A stretch of 64,000 nt of DNA from Moringa oleifera (Eukaryota; Streptophyta; Magnoliopsida; Brassicales; Moringaceae): NCBI GenBank assembly GCA_021397835.1, contig JAJFZO010000447.1, positions 992,001-1,056,000 of the forward strand, in the 5' to 3' direction. Positions 47,470 through 59,828 of the stretch are shown piece by piece; position 1 is the stretch's first letter; each line of letters opens with the position of its first letter. Position numbers and translations under genes: made by a program. The notes beneath the pieces are model-generated. The model had not been told where the DNA came from and did not search any database. It saw nothing but the letters and a program-made list of their open reading frames with translations.

Positions 47470-49064
47470 CTTTTCTTTTTGGCTATGGCCAAGTGCGTTG
47501 ACATGCTATGAAGCCAGCAATGAAGATTTTTTTTTTTTTTTTGTTTCATGCATCTGCAATAATATGGTACACTACCCCTTTAAGAAATCTTTACTTCCAT
47601 GATTAAACTAAGCATACTCACCTTGCAATTAACATCATTAAAATTTTCTATGTTAAATAGTGCCTACGGTTGGCCTTAGTAATGTCTATAGCTAATTTAT
47701 AACAACTACATTAAATATTTGATGGCTGCTATGTTTCATAATTAAATACTTTCACTTCAATAAGAAACACCATTCGTCATGGCAAACCTAATTTTCACCC
47801 AAAGAACTAGTAGTGGAGAAGAGTTAAGATTCAATATAATCAAAGTTATATATATATATATTTATGAACGGTAAAATTAGCTGTTAACAATCCTATAGAG
47901 TGTGTTCTCATTATTATTTAATTCTTTGCAAGTCCAGCAGTCAACATAGCATTTTATGATAATAAAGGTTTAAGTCATGCAGTCAATTGAGGTAATATTG
48001 AAAATTAATTACCATAATGAAAGTTCGTTTTGTTTTTCTTTGCAAGCATATATGAAATTAATAGTGAGTTTGCTATTTTTTTCATTAATTTTCACTTGTA
48101 TAAGTTAGTTTTTTTTTATCAATTTCTAATTTTATTTTTTTATTTTTCAAAAATTTCTAATTTTATTATTTTTTTAACAGGTAAAAAATCTTCGCTTAAT
48201 AGTCTTGATAAATAAAGCTAGTTTATGTCATTTTGGATGATATTTTCACTAATTATTTTTTATTTTTATTTTAAAAAATTATGATGCCCATCAAAAGATA
48301 ATTGAACATATTTTTTAAAAAATTTGAATTTGTTGTGAATAGATTTCATCACAAACAATGATATTTATAGGCTAATTTAATAATTTAATTAAAAAAAACT
48401 AGTATTCTAGTGAAAGAAAAATGGAGTTTCAATGAGACTCTTCTTTATCTTTGATAGATGAGTCTCCAAATGGTTTCTTGTAAGATTTGAAAAGACGTAA
48501 GCATGTAGGTGGGATTACACCGATGCTTAGATGAGTAATGAAATTAAGAGTAAGAGGTTATAAAAATGAAAATAGCTTAAGTTTGAAAAGATAATACCTA
48601 GGTGTTTATAAGAAATTTGTAGCTTAGCTAGCCTTTCGGTTAGTTATTCCTTGAGAATCACAATAAGAAATCTAGTAATAATGTCTTGATAGTTGCTAAA
48701 CTGGTGACAAATTTGTTATCACTGGGTTCTAAAAGCTTTGGATATTTCACAAGTGGTTGTAAGGTTGAAGATGATGCTGGTGGGCTTGTTAGGCTATCAA
48801 CATCCTCAAGTTGATGATGAGTTGTCTTATTAATTGAGGATGCTTCGTGACTGAATTAGGCTACTTAATTGTGGATCATTTATAAAAGTCTTCTTTACTT
48901 TAAATATCCAAAGGATGGTAGATTTTGGGCTAATAAAGAGTGGATGGTTATATATCCTTACCAAAAGCCTCTCACTCTTACTGTTTAAAAAGAATATAAA
49001 TAATTATTCAAATAAAAGAAGTAGAACCATATGTATTATTTTTTATTGTCCTTCATTCTTCTTT
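47470..49064. other. Conserved non-coding stretch, unit 2
   Basis: Counterpart of 9,200-10,740 and 57,850-59,404. No conserved frame. At 49,064 the minisatellite and flanking DNA are missing: the sequence jumps from the equivalent of 59,404 to that of 60,341, with TTGTA shared at the junction. Confidence 0.6.
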
Positions 49065-51868
49065 TGTACAGTCTTAACTTGATAACTCCCGTAATTAGGA
49101 GCAAATTTTTCAATAGCATCTTAAGGGTCTTAAACTAAATCTCTTTCAATAAACGTCTTCTTGCTTAACACCACAATTCTTTCAATTTAACCTTGGATCT
49201 TTCTTATATTTTTCAAAGTTTCATATGCATTATTGCTTGATTTTTTTCTAGGTTTGTCTTCATTCCTCTTTGGGTTATTGTAAACTCTAGGAATTTTTTT
49301 GAAGATATGTTGAAGGTGCACTTGCTCGGATTAAGCTTCATTTGATATCTTTTAAGTAGTTTAAAAGTTTCTTCCAAATCCGAAATATGTTTTTCTTCCC
49401 TCTTGCTCTATAATTATATCATCGACATGAGCTTTAATGTTTCGTCTTATTTGTTGGTCGAGGATCTTGTTGATCTTGTTGACCAATCATTGGCTAGCAT
49501 TCTTGAAGTCGAAAAGTATAGCCTTATAGTAGTAACTTCCATGTTAGTAATGAAAGCCGTTATTTCTTCATTCGTAGGCTCTATTAAAAATCTACTATGT
49601 TTAGAAAATGAATCCATGAAGTTGAGTAATTCATATCCAATTGTTCTATTGTTTGGATTAGTTTTGTTCAAATCAATGAAATCTATACACATGCGTCATT
49701 ATTCATTGTATTTCTTGATAAATACAACTTTTAATAATTTATTCAGGATATCAAACTTTTTGGATGAAATTATTCTCCAAAAAAGTGGAGATTTCTTTCT
49801 TTATAGCTTGTTTTTGTTCATAACAAAGCTTCTCTTTTTTTGCTTTACTTATTTAAAAGAGAGATTAACAAATAGCTTATATGTAATCACATGTGGATTT
49901 ATCATGACATATCTGAAAGAAAACATGCAAACAAGTCGCCATGGTTTTAAAGCCATTTAATTCTAGTTATTTGTTTGGATCTTTTGCCAATATGACATTC
50001 TTGAAGCTGTTCTACAAGTTTTGCTCTTTGAAGCTATTTCTCATCACTCTAAACAAGACTTAATTTAACAAATTAACTTATTATTCCTTTTAAAAAAAAA
50101 GTTAGGTATCATTGTCTAAACAATTGTTGGTCCTCCTTTAATACTCTTACTCAATGTGTGAAAAATTTCATCACTAAAAGATACATGAACACTAACACTT
50201 GTACTCAATTCAGTGTGGGTCTCTCAATCACCACATTATATATTGTTAGTGCTTAGACTACCAAAAATGAGGTCATCATAATGATATTTTTTTCTTCAAT
50301 TTTAGTAGTGACTAGTAGCTCAATAATTCCTTCAATTGGAAACTCTCTTCCTCTAAAGGCTGACAAAAGAATTCAGGTGATCTTTAATCCTATGTTTTGA
50401 GAAAGTCTAATAATATATGACATAAGTAGAACTTCTAGTATCGATCAATATTCTTTTGACATTACAATTAACAATCGTCAAAGTGACTATTAGATCATCA
50501 TCTTGAGGAGTTAAAACACCTTTTAGATCATCTTTCGAGAAAGAGGTTGTTTCTTATAAGTGAAACTTCTTTGTTTCTAGTCCTTTTTCCTTTCATTTTC
50601 TAGCATACGCCTTCCTTTTGGCAATTATTTCTTCTACTTTTAGACTTAAAAGGCATCCATTTTCGGCTTCTTTTGGATAGTTATTTACTCACATATTTGT
50701 AAAGTTTTTAACTTTTTTTAGTGGCCTTCTTGTTAATTTATATATTGTATGCCTTTGTTTAAAGTCATCCATGTTTTATGACAAGTTTCAACTAATGACA
50801 CTATGAAGTGCTTTAAGGAACAAGCCATTTTTTATTGTACTATCACCTTCTCTTCTAATTCTTTAATCTTAAAGGTAGCTTCCATAAATATTTTGATAAA
50901 TTCTCTCAAAGACTCATCTAAGTTTTGCTAAATGAAAATTTTGTTTAAAGAATATTTTATCTTAACCTTACTACTTAAGAATCAACCTAAAAAAGTAGCC
51001 CAAAGGTTTCAAAGTGGTTTATAGTACTTGCTATAATGGTGGAATAACATAATCTTGCCACTTTTATGAACATTTCTTTAGAATACCCCTGAGCATCATC
51101 ATTATACTGAATTTTTTCTAATGATCTTAAGGATCTATTAAGTTGACATAAAGTTCTATTTGTGACATATGAAACTCCAAAGGTATAAAAGCCTCTAAGA
51201 TCTCTTTTATTAAAAAAAAAACCTACTGCATGTTTGTATTCAATTGAAATTTAGGTACCTCGATTACAGAAAACCATTTATTCCAACTTTTCATTTAGTT
51301 GCACCACTTGCTTCTTTAGGGCCTCATAATCTTTATCGTCTTAATGTGAATTGGTTCATACTTTTCCTTTTTTGATATCTTTGATAGTTTAGGTAAGAAT
51401 TAATTTCTTGGCAATGGTAATAGGTTGGTTAAAAAGGTTATCTGGTTTAACTTCCCCGTCTCTTTTTAAAGATTTTGATTTTCAAGATCTTAGAATGAAC
51501 ACAAAATTACATGAGTGAGTTTTTTGAAAGAGCCAATGTTCTATTATGGAACTAAGGACTTCTATTAGTTGCTTTGTTTTTTATTTTAAGCCATATACGC
51601 CGTTTGAAATGTTTAGAACATATTGATAAAAGTTTTACTAGATTAATGGTATTATTTTACAAGTTGTCATATGACAATTATATAGATAATTAAATTTTGA
51701 ATTAAAAGGTCATAAAAATCTTAAACAAGGAATATTTGATGTTATGAATGTTTATAAATTGTGCAACTTGGGAAAAGTAATGATTTAAACTTAATCCAAT
51801 TTATTTGTTTGTTCAATGACAAATTTATACCATAATATTAATATAAAAACAAGTAGGTCAAAATATGC
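49065..51868 (-). mobile_element. Ty3/gypsy remnant G2, unit 2, left-truncated
   Basis: It contains the RT block at 49,230-49,700 (MCIDFIDLNKTNPN, then IGYELLNFMDSFSKHS; the LPRID-type part is deleted), protease-like DNA near 50,440-50,520, and gag near 50,690-51,310. It starts inside the integrase C-terminal block because of the 0.94-kb deletion. Plus-strand frames such as 49,403-49,960 are the complement of RT and not genes. Confidence 0.75.
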
Positions 51869-52917
51869 TTAATGTGTATTCATTCAAAATTATTAAAAGC
51901 TCAAACTCATCAAATCATTTTCTTTACTATGACATTTAAAACCAGTGACTCATTGATTGGTATTCTTTAATCATAATTATTGATTTTTTTTTTAGAGAAG
52001 TGAAAGAATAATAAACGATAAAATAGAAATATTTTTACCTTTTGTTTGGACTTCAATCACATTTTTATCTTGTGCATCAATACTCAAGAAATAATTATCC
52101 TTGAATAGCATCTTGTATCCTTTTTTTAGGAGCGGATTAATACTCAAAAAATTTTGATTAATTTCAGGAACATATAAGATATTAGAAATTAATTTCAAAT
52201 ATGTGCAACCTTTATTGCCATTGTTTATTTACCTTTTGCTGCAAGATAAGCTTTATTTTTAATTTTAACTTTAGAAAGTTTTTGATCATAAGTCATATAA
52301 AACCACTATCTATAAGCCAATTTTCTAGAAAAGTTACTAGTAACAAAGCATGATATAATAAATAGTTTCTTCTCTTGAGGTTGTTCAACAGCATTCTTAG
52401 CTTCTCTTTATTGTTATTATGATTTGCATATTTTTTCACATATCTTAACTGATCACACTTGTGGCATTTTGCATCTGACCTTCATCAACACTTGTTTTCT
52501 GTATGATTGATCTTTTTGTAATAAGGGCAAGATGAAAAGATTTGATTGTTATTACTTTAAGCATTTTTGTTGTTGCTTGCAAAACATATAAACTTATTTT
52601 TGTTTTATTAATTTTTGTTGTTTTTACCTTCATTATTATTATGTGATTTGATGACTTGAAAAGCACATTCCACAAATCCTTGTGCTTACAATGCATTCAA
52701 TAGTTCTGTCAATGAAATGCTTAACAAATCTTTAGAATTTTTCAAAGATGAAATTGTTTCCTCAAATTTTTTAGGAATTGTGATTAAGATCTTTTGAACA
52801 ACTCTAGAATAAATAAAAAAAATAGTACCAATGAGTCTTACTTTGTTAATAATATCAAGAAATCTATCAAAATATTTTATTTTTTTTATTTTTGATTCTT
52901 TCATCTTTTACACCTCA
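51869..52917 (-). mobile_element. Ty1/copia remnant, unit 3, right-truncated
   Basis: Aligns with 1-1,060. The gag-pre-integrase part (52,000-52,198) reads ISNILYVPEINQNFLSI; the protease start near 52,310 keeps WLIDSG, and the damaged zinc knuckle is near 52,440. At 52,917 gag is joined to sequence equivalent to 4,335 by a deletion of about 3.3 kb that removed gag start, leader and the whole beta-galactosidase remnant. The two sides share CAAAT at the junction. Confidence 0.78.
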
Positions 52918-53232
52918 AATCTTGTAGCATTAGATATGTTTTCAAGTTCATGATTAATTTTAGAAGAGAATGTATTCTTTAGGTGTTAATCATGTTTATT
53001 TAATTTTTTTATTATTTTATTTTTGGTCCTACCAAACTAATATTTAAAAAAAAAATCTTCTTATTTTTTGATCCAAACAAAGTTTATTATAATAAAAAAA
53101 CAAAAATTTTACTTTATAAATCATAAATTTGCTTATTCCTTCATACTTTTTTTTATCTCTCTTTCTTCTCTACTTGCTTTTGTTCTTTTTCTCTTCTACC
53201 TTTCTCTTCTCAGTTTTTATGTTTAAATTTAT

Positions 53233-53279
<47 letters not shown>

Positions 53280-54100
53280 ATCTTTCTCACAGGCCTAAGA
53301 GAGATGAATCATAATGAGGGACGATTGAATGAGCACAGGCTACCATTCCATATGCCAGTGAATTGCCTGGTAACTGAGATGCCTCCCCAGTTTTTATTTT
53401 TTCTTTTTAATGAACCACCATCTCATTTTTCAGGCAAGCTACTCCATGCATAAGATATTTTTTAATTTTTCATATTTTTAAAATCTTTTATTTGCTTTAT
53501 TATTTAAATTTTTGTTTAAAAAATTACCTAGGCAGTATATGGCTACTGAATTTTATCTCTATGGGGTTGAGCACTCCCTTAAGAGGTAATGAAGTAATTT
53601 TTTTCTTTGGTGATATTATTATTAAAAATAGTCACTGATGCTCCATAGATGTAAGGGAAGTGTATGACTTACTGAAGGGTGTTATGTTACTATATGAAAC
53701 AGTGATATTGTTATAACTATGGAGTAAAAACATCATCTAATAATTTCATTAACAACATCCTGTTGTTCTCTTTCAAATATTCAACACATTGATTTACACA
53801 TTCAACATGATTTTTTTACCTTATTCAGAGAAAACCATGCAGTTTTCCAGATGAAACTCTTAGCAAATCTGAAACCCCACATGGCGCATGCAATAATCAA
53901 TAAGAAGAAATGAACTAAATACGAAGGGACGATCGGTAGCAAATCAGATACTCCTGGCCGGGTAGTCTTTCAAAATTAAAGAGATGGAAGCAACCATAAA
54001 CAAAACGAAGAAAAACCAAGTAGCTAGCAATCGTGATATGGCATATCATGATAAACAAAACAAACAAAACCGGGTAGTCTTTGAAGGGACGATCTGCAGT
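52918..54100. other. Conserved non-coding stretch downstream of A3, unit 3
   Basis: Counterpart of 4,335-5,530. It includes a long TA run (53,230-53,273) and the inverted repeat (53,361-53,439). No gene is seen. Confidence 0.55.
53230..53273. repeat. TA microsatellite, unit 3
   Basis: Two TA runs separated by one AAAT interruption. Units 1 and 2 have only a short TATATATTATA here (about 4,652 and 33,016), so the run expanded in unit 3. Confidence 0.85.
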
Positions 54101-54103
54101 TAT

Positions 54104-54592
54104 TGATTATCTCAATTGAGCTTTAAAAAGCAGTGAATGTCGTCCGGTGCTTCTGATCCCAACCTCAACCACATGCAACCGAGAAGAAAGACCACAGTTA
54201 TCATGATAAACCTTTTCAATGCGAAACACAAGCTTAGTACCTGTTCCAGTGAGAGGAATAGAGAACTTCAAGTTGGGAACTCCTCGCAGGATACAGCGAA
54301 GCAAGAAGATGATGGCAGAGAACCTTTGTGGCACGAAAAGGGCCTCTAGGGAACTGAATTCAGCCATCAAAATCGGAAAATATCCTTTCTTGCTCCTGGT
54401 GCCAACCTGAATCACGCGCCACCTAATATGATGATTAGCCTTATCATAAACCTCTTCGAATCTAATAAGTAATTCATACCTTCTCCAGAGGGGAAGGATA
54501 AGCTTAAAGCTCTCTAGTTGTGCTAAGAGATGAAGAAGGGAGAAGACAAAGTATAGGGTTACGCTGGAAAACGGATCGAAGATCAAACCCAT
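54104..54592 (-). CDS. Gene A copy 3: two-module membrane-like protein, full length
   Basis: The 161-codon frame from ATG 54,592 is the only A copy with its complete C-terminus (LLFKAQLR then TAA). Two hydrophobic segments lie at about residues 9-32 and 86-105. Two polar segments have matching order: IxxPLW...RFEEVYDKAN...VIQVGTRS and ...SIPLTG...RIEKVYHDNC...VVEVGIRS. This suggests an internal duplication of a module of about 75 residues. The partner B3 lies 1.9 kb upstream on the same strand. I do not recognise the family; a membrane location is inferred from hydrophobicity. A single exon seems sufficient, because A and B share the same stop position. Confidence 0.6.
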
Positions 54593-54712
54593 TTAAGTAG
54601 GAAGGCAGGCGTTGCTAGCTTTTTTGGCCAGAGGAAGAGCTTTCCCGGATAATAGTCCCTCAGGATTCTTAGGAGGGAAGCCATCTAAATGATAAATTCA
54701 GAGTTTTTATTT

Positions 54713-54718
<6 letters not shown>

Positions 54719-54750
<32 letters not shown>
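54719..54750. repeat. TA microsatellite followed by a long T run
   Basis: About 16 TA units are followed by about 20 T, in the upstream region of A3. It is absent from the same place in units 1 and 2, so it expanded after duplication. A plus-strand frame at 54,689-55,090 spans it and is not considered real. Confidence 0.85.
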
Positions 54751-54767
<17 letters not shown>

Positions 54768-54769
54768 TT

Positions 54770-56100
54770 GTTTTTCTCTCGAGAAGGCCATCCATTTGGA
54801 CTATTTGCTGTTTGCTTTGGGATAACTACATATCGAAGGGACAAAATTCCACTTTCGTCTCTCTTTCGGGACTTGGAAAAAGTCTTCTCTCTCTCTCTCA
54901 ACTGCAATCGGGTCTAAAAATGTTCAAGTGTAACCCTACAAAGATTCGGTTCCTAACCAATAATGAACAGTTATTGGGCAAAGAGTATTTACAAGTTCCA
55001 TGGACTCCATGCGTGGAGCAAGTCAGCTCACTGCTTTTACCATATTCACATGTACATGCTCATGCTGGCGATGCAACAGCAAGACCTTAAACCACCAAGC
55101 TGAGCATACAAGTAACACTATTCCAATTCAACCTGTAACAAAGATGGAGATTTAACAAGAGAAGGTAATTATCCTTTCATCAAGAAGTCAGTAGTCCTGG
55201 GATTTTGCTAGCACTCTGATGAAACATCACATTATGGAGCCTTGTTCTGATATTACTTGCTATGAGTTAGAGATATCTAAAAACTCAAGATAAATTTATC
55301 ATTTCATGTGGTGTCAAGTCATCTGCCACTGGGTGCTCAGACTTGAGTTCAACCTTGAAGAAAGAAAGATGTTTATGTATCACATCTTCTGTTGTCTGGC
55401 TCTTGCCTGTTTAAAGTCCCAGCAGCAGAATCATGCATGTCTACATATGTTATTTCCACTTTGAAAACAATGAAAAAAAAGCTCCATCGGGGTCCTTCTA
55501 ACAGTAAGAAGACAGATCAGGTAGCAGGATAATGCCAAATTAAGTTATATAAAACTAAATTTGGTTAGTCCAGAAGCTGACAAGGTTGGATAAATTATAT
55601 TTAAGTATCCCTATCAATTAGTTATAATGTATAGCTGTGATTAATATTCTCCATTTCTGCCCTTGTATTGCTTTAGCCATGGTGATTCCAGCTGCATTAG
55701 ATATGTAATATCCTAACATTGTGTAAAACCATATTAATTTACCAAATCACTATACTTAGATGGCTAATTCAGAAGAGCAAATTAAGAAAGACAACCCCTT
55801 TCCAAGCTTTCAAATCAATACCTTCCAACTGGAGAACTTCATGCAATCTAAACTACAAACCAACCTGAAGAAGTGAACTAACATACGAAGAAGGACTGGA
55901 GTAAAAAAGACACTTGCATTTATAATAATATTAACAACAGTGGAAAGTCCTACTTTACAATTGAATGGATGTCTAGTACAAGCTTGAAACTAAGCCAATC
56001 AATCTGACATACAAGCAAAAACACCAAATGTCATTGTGTGTCTTCATCTTTTTTACTTGTACTCACATGCAAGCAAAAATGCACACCATAACTAATTAAA
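54770..56100. other. Intergenic stretch between genes A and B, unit 3
   Basis: Shows what the A-B interval looks like without the CACTA element; the empty target site is near 55,760. A short CT run lies at 54,885-54,899. No gene is seen. Confidence 0.55.
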
Positions 56101-56105
56101 CTAGG

Positions 56106-56366
56106 CTATGTAGTGATACAAAAAGCAATACGATCTAAGAGACAGCACAACAACAAATTGAAGGATCCACTTGAATTTATAAGTTTGTGTTTTTGATGAA
56201 TCATATTGTATTTCTCTGTATTACCCATCACATGATCATCAGCATTTTCTGAAACTGTTTGATATCCCGGTGCTTCAGATAAACAGGAATGATGGATACA
56301 CAAGACTCCTCGCTTCCCAAAATTTGGTAGATACCAATCTGCGCATGAATGCAAAAAGAAACACAA
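56106..56366 (-). other. Conserved segment downstream of gene B, unit 3 (possible exon)
   Basis: Counterpart of 7,456-7,773. The first half (GIYQILGSEESCVSIIPVYL) and second half (SENADDHVMGNTEKYNMIH) are both recognisable but lie in different frames. One G of the AAACTGG run is missing near 56,255. If this is an exon, it is broken here. Confidence 0.35.
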
Positions 56367-56478
56367 TCATCACTATGCATTTTCATGTTGAAACGAAAAT
56401 ATTCAAAGAAGAATACACTATTTGGAAGCCCTAAAAAACAGGTAACTCACATTTCAAGACAACTATGCGAGGAGATGC

Positions 56479-56964
56479 GGCTTATCTGAATTGAACTTTG
56501 AAGAGGAGCAAACTTCCCTGGATAGCTCTCGTGCCTACATTAATCTCATAGAAGCGGTTGTGGTTGCCATCAACATCGACTTCTTGGATTTGAATGACAA
56601 GAACAACACCGTTTTGAAGAGGAAGCGTGACGTCTAAGCTTGGGAACAGTTGCAGAAGCCAGACGATCAAGAAAAACATGGCGGCCACCTTTTCAGGCAC
56701 GAAAAGGGGTTCTGGCAGCTTCAATTGTGTCCTCCAAAACAACCTGATTAGTCCTTGGCCAGACCTGATGGTCAGCTGAATTTGATGAAGCCCATTTCGA
56801 CCGTTCTCATCTCCGTTTACATGAGGCAATCTTTCTAACTGGAGCTCCAGCCGGTGGCCTCTAACAGGTAAGATAATCGTTATTCTTCTGGTTCGTCCTA
56901 AGAGAAAGAGAAAGGAGAAGATTAAGGGACAGGCTATGCACCAGAAAGAATAAAACATGTCCAT
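56479..56964 (-). CDS. Gene B copy 3: two-module membrane-like protein
   Basis: The 160-codon frame starts at ATG 56,964 (MDMFYSFW) and ends FKVQFR before TAA. The architecture is that of B1: hydrophobic residues at about 4-23 and 85-110 (FVPEKVAAMFFLIVWLL), each followed by a beta-like stretch; VGTRAIQ near the end. The first module reads ILPVRGHRLELQLERL...IQLTIRSGQG and the second TLPLQNGVVLVIQIQEV...INVGTRAIQG. Family unknown. An AACCCTAACC-type telo-box lies about 40 bases upstream. Intact together with A3, so unit 3 has the best-preserved pair. Confidence 0.6.
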
Positions 56965-57295
56965 TTTGGGCAAGTGCTTGCTAGAGGAAGTGGTTAGGGT
57001 TTTTCTACTGGAAGTTCTCTTTGCCGGGAAAAAGAAAAGCTCAGACCAGGTATGAGCAGGGTTTTGGAGGATGGACAGCGTACAAACAACGGAACATTTT
57101 GATGGGCTGGGCCCGTTTGTGTAACTGAGGCTGAATGGACGTTTCCTTTTTGAGAAGCTTGGGTACAGGAGAGGGCTTGCCTATGAGATTTGGTAAATGA
57201 TTCTAATTTTGGGCTTCACATTTCACAGGAACTACAGAAGCCATAAAACCATTTCTAGTGGGCTGAGCCCAGTAATCAGAAAAAAACCCACATAC

Positions 57296-57845
57296 CTTCG
57301 ACTCTCATATGAAGCGTAGCCGCGTGGATTTGTCAACTACAACTCGCTCCCATCCTGCATCAGTCGCCTGATCTCCGATGAGACCTCCGATTTCGGTTTC
57401 TTCTTTGTTTCCATTTCTCTTGCATCCTGAAATCCATTAACTAACCCAAGAAACATATTAATATACATACTAATAATAAAAGAGGGCAACCCAAAACCTA
57501 TCTATGAACATTTAATGCGTACTGATCATTGACATGCGCACCTGCTGTAAGACCACATGAAGGACTGACAAGCAGCTGATCTCCAACAAAAGAGAAAGTC
57601 GGTAAGAAAGAATTAAAGATTGCATGACTAATACAACACTATCAGGGGATCATTAATCAATCTGAGAGGCATCAAACAGATACATAATTCATATTCAGCT
57701 CTCCAAATGCAAATATAGATCGATGGAGTCCTGGATTACCTGACCATATATACAAGGACATGCAGCGAGAGGAAACATGTTTAGTGATTGAATCGAATGC
57801 TGATGATGATGATGCATCTGTTAATTCTTCTTCGCTGGATCTCAT
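57296..57845 (-). pseudogene. Gene C copy 3, one nonsense codon in exon 2
   Basis: Exon 1 (57,740-57,845) reads MRSSEEELTDASSSSAFDS to donor GTAATCC. Exon 2 (57,296-57,426) follows acceptor TTTCAG, reads CKRNGNKEETEIGGLIGDQ, and ends ESK before GTATGT. The Trp codon of FIWESK is TGA here. Splice sites and lengths are otherwise as in unit 1. Confidence 0.55.
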
Positions 57846-57849
57846 CTTC

Positions 57850-59800
57850 TTTTCTTTTTGCCTATGGCCAAGAGCGTCGACCTGCTATGAAGCCAGCCAG
57901 GAAGATTTTTTTTGTTTCATGTATCTTGAATAATATGGTATACTATCCGTTTAAGAAATCATTACTTCCATGATTAAACTAAGCATAGTCGCCTTGCAGT
58001 TAACATCATTAAAATTTTTTATGTTAAATAGTACTGTTGGCCTTAGTAATGTCTACAGCTAATTTATAACAACTACATTAAGTATTTCATGGCTGCTGCA
58101 TTTGATAATTAAATATATAAATTTTCAATTAAACAAGAAACACCATTGGTCCTGGCAAACCTAATTTCCACCCAAAGAACTAGTAGTAGAGAAGAGTCAA
58201 GATTCAATATAATCAAAGTTTTTTTTTTTTTTTTGAACAGTAAAATTAGCTGTTAACAACCCTGTAGAGTGTGTTCTCATCATTATTTAATTCTTTGTGA
58301 GTCCAGTGATCAACATAGCGTTTAATGATAACAAAGGTTTAAATCATGCATGCAGTTAATTGAGGTAATATTGAAAATTAATTATCATAATGGAAGTTCC
58401 TTTTGTTTTCTTTACCAGCATATATGAAATTAATGGTGAGTTTGGTATTTTTTTCATTAATTTTCACTTGTATAAGTTGGTTTTTTTAACAATTTCTAAT
58501 TTTTTTTTAACAAGTAGAAAATCCGCACTTATTAGTTTTGATAAAATAGAGCTACTTTTATGTCATTTTGGATGGTATTTTCACTATTTAATTTTTAATT
58601 TTATTTTAAAAAATTATGATGCCCATCAAAAGAAAATTGATCATATTTTCTCAAAAATTATGCGTTTGTTGTAAAAAGATTTTATGACAAAAAATGATAT
58701 TATAGACTAATTTAATTGCAAAAAAACCAGTGTTCTAGTGAAGGAAAAATTTAGTTTCAATGAAACTCTTCTTTATCTTTGATACATAGGGTTCCAATCG
58801 GTTTCCTGCAAGATTTAAAAAGAGGTAAGCATAAGGGTGTCCCATGGCATTACTCCGATGCCTAAATGAGTAATGAAATTGAAACTAACATGTTATGAAA
58901 ATGAAATATAGCTTAAGTTTGAAAAGATAATACCTAGATATTTAAAAGAAATTTGTAGTTTAGCTAGCATTTCGATTAGTTATTCCTCAAGAATCACAAC
59001 AAGAAATCTAGGTATAATGCCTTAGTAGTTGCTAAGCTGGTGATCAATTTGTTATCACCAGGTTCTAAAGGCTTTGGATATTTCACAAATGGTCATAAGG
59101 TTGAAGATGATGCTAAGGGCCTTGTTAAGCTATCAGCTTCCTCAGGTTAATGATGAGTTGTCTTATTCATTAAGGATGCTTTTCAATTGAATTAGGCTGC
59201 TTAATTGTGAGTCATTCATAACAGTCTTCTTTCACTTTAAATATCCAAAGGATAGTAGATTTTAGGCTAATAAAGAGTGGATGGTTATATATCCTTACCA
59301 AAAGCCTCTCACTCTTACTGTTTAAAAAGAATATAAATAATTATTCAAATAGAAGAAATAGAATCATATTATCTTTTCTTATTATCCTTCATTTTTCTTT
59401 TGTATTTTGATCATATTTATGGATCAACTTTTTATGTTGGAGGAATAATCCTTTGTCATTGTTTGTTAATGAAGTGGTGTCATGATTTCTTCAAGGTACT
59501 TATTTATCATCGATAATTAAAAAATTTTGGTTAGTTCAAAATTAAAAACTTATATGTTGATGTTTCACTACTGATATTTAAATTTAAAGCTCCATGGCCT
59601 ATAAGTGTTCTAAGCTTTTAGAACTTCTTCGATTATATCATGAGCTCTAAGTGCTTGTTTATGTTAATGTCGTTTAAATCTCGCTAGCTCCTATTTCATC
59701 TTGTTAATATTTTTCAAGTCCCATAGGTTCCTGTTTTGACTTCTTGATGTTATTTAGGTTTTATAAGTACTCGTTTCTATTGTTGTCATTTAGGTCTTAT
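57850..59800. other. Conserved non-coding stretch with intact minisatellite, unit 3
   Basis: Counterpart of 9,200-11,106. No conserved frame; the open frame 58,390-58,674 is not kept in the other units. The right end preserves the empty insertion site of the Ogre-like element. Confidence 0.55.
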
Positions 59801-59828
59801 AGGTAATAATTTTTGTTGATGTCTGGTT
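59671..59828. repeat. Degenerate minisatellite, about 38-base period
   Basis: Four to five imperfect units of the type TTAGGTCTTATAGGTACT, then TTTCTATTGTTGTCAT, follow each other. Unit 1 has the same array split by the Ogre-like insertion (10,985-11,106 and 23,236-23,290). Unit 2 has lost it. A second array with TTACGAGG words lies to the right at 59,840-60,160. Confidence 0.65.

Noticed and set aside
49403..49960. Plus-strand frame of 185 codons, the second longest in the window
   Set aside because: It is the complement of gypsy RT (MCIDFIDLNK on the other strand) and is not kept open in the sister copies at 24,170-24,756 and 60,680-61,319.
54689..55090. Plus frame of 133 codons with an Ile-Tyr run then Phe run
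   Set aside because: Depends on the TA and T runs unique to unit 3; absent in units 1 and 2.
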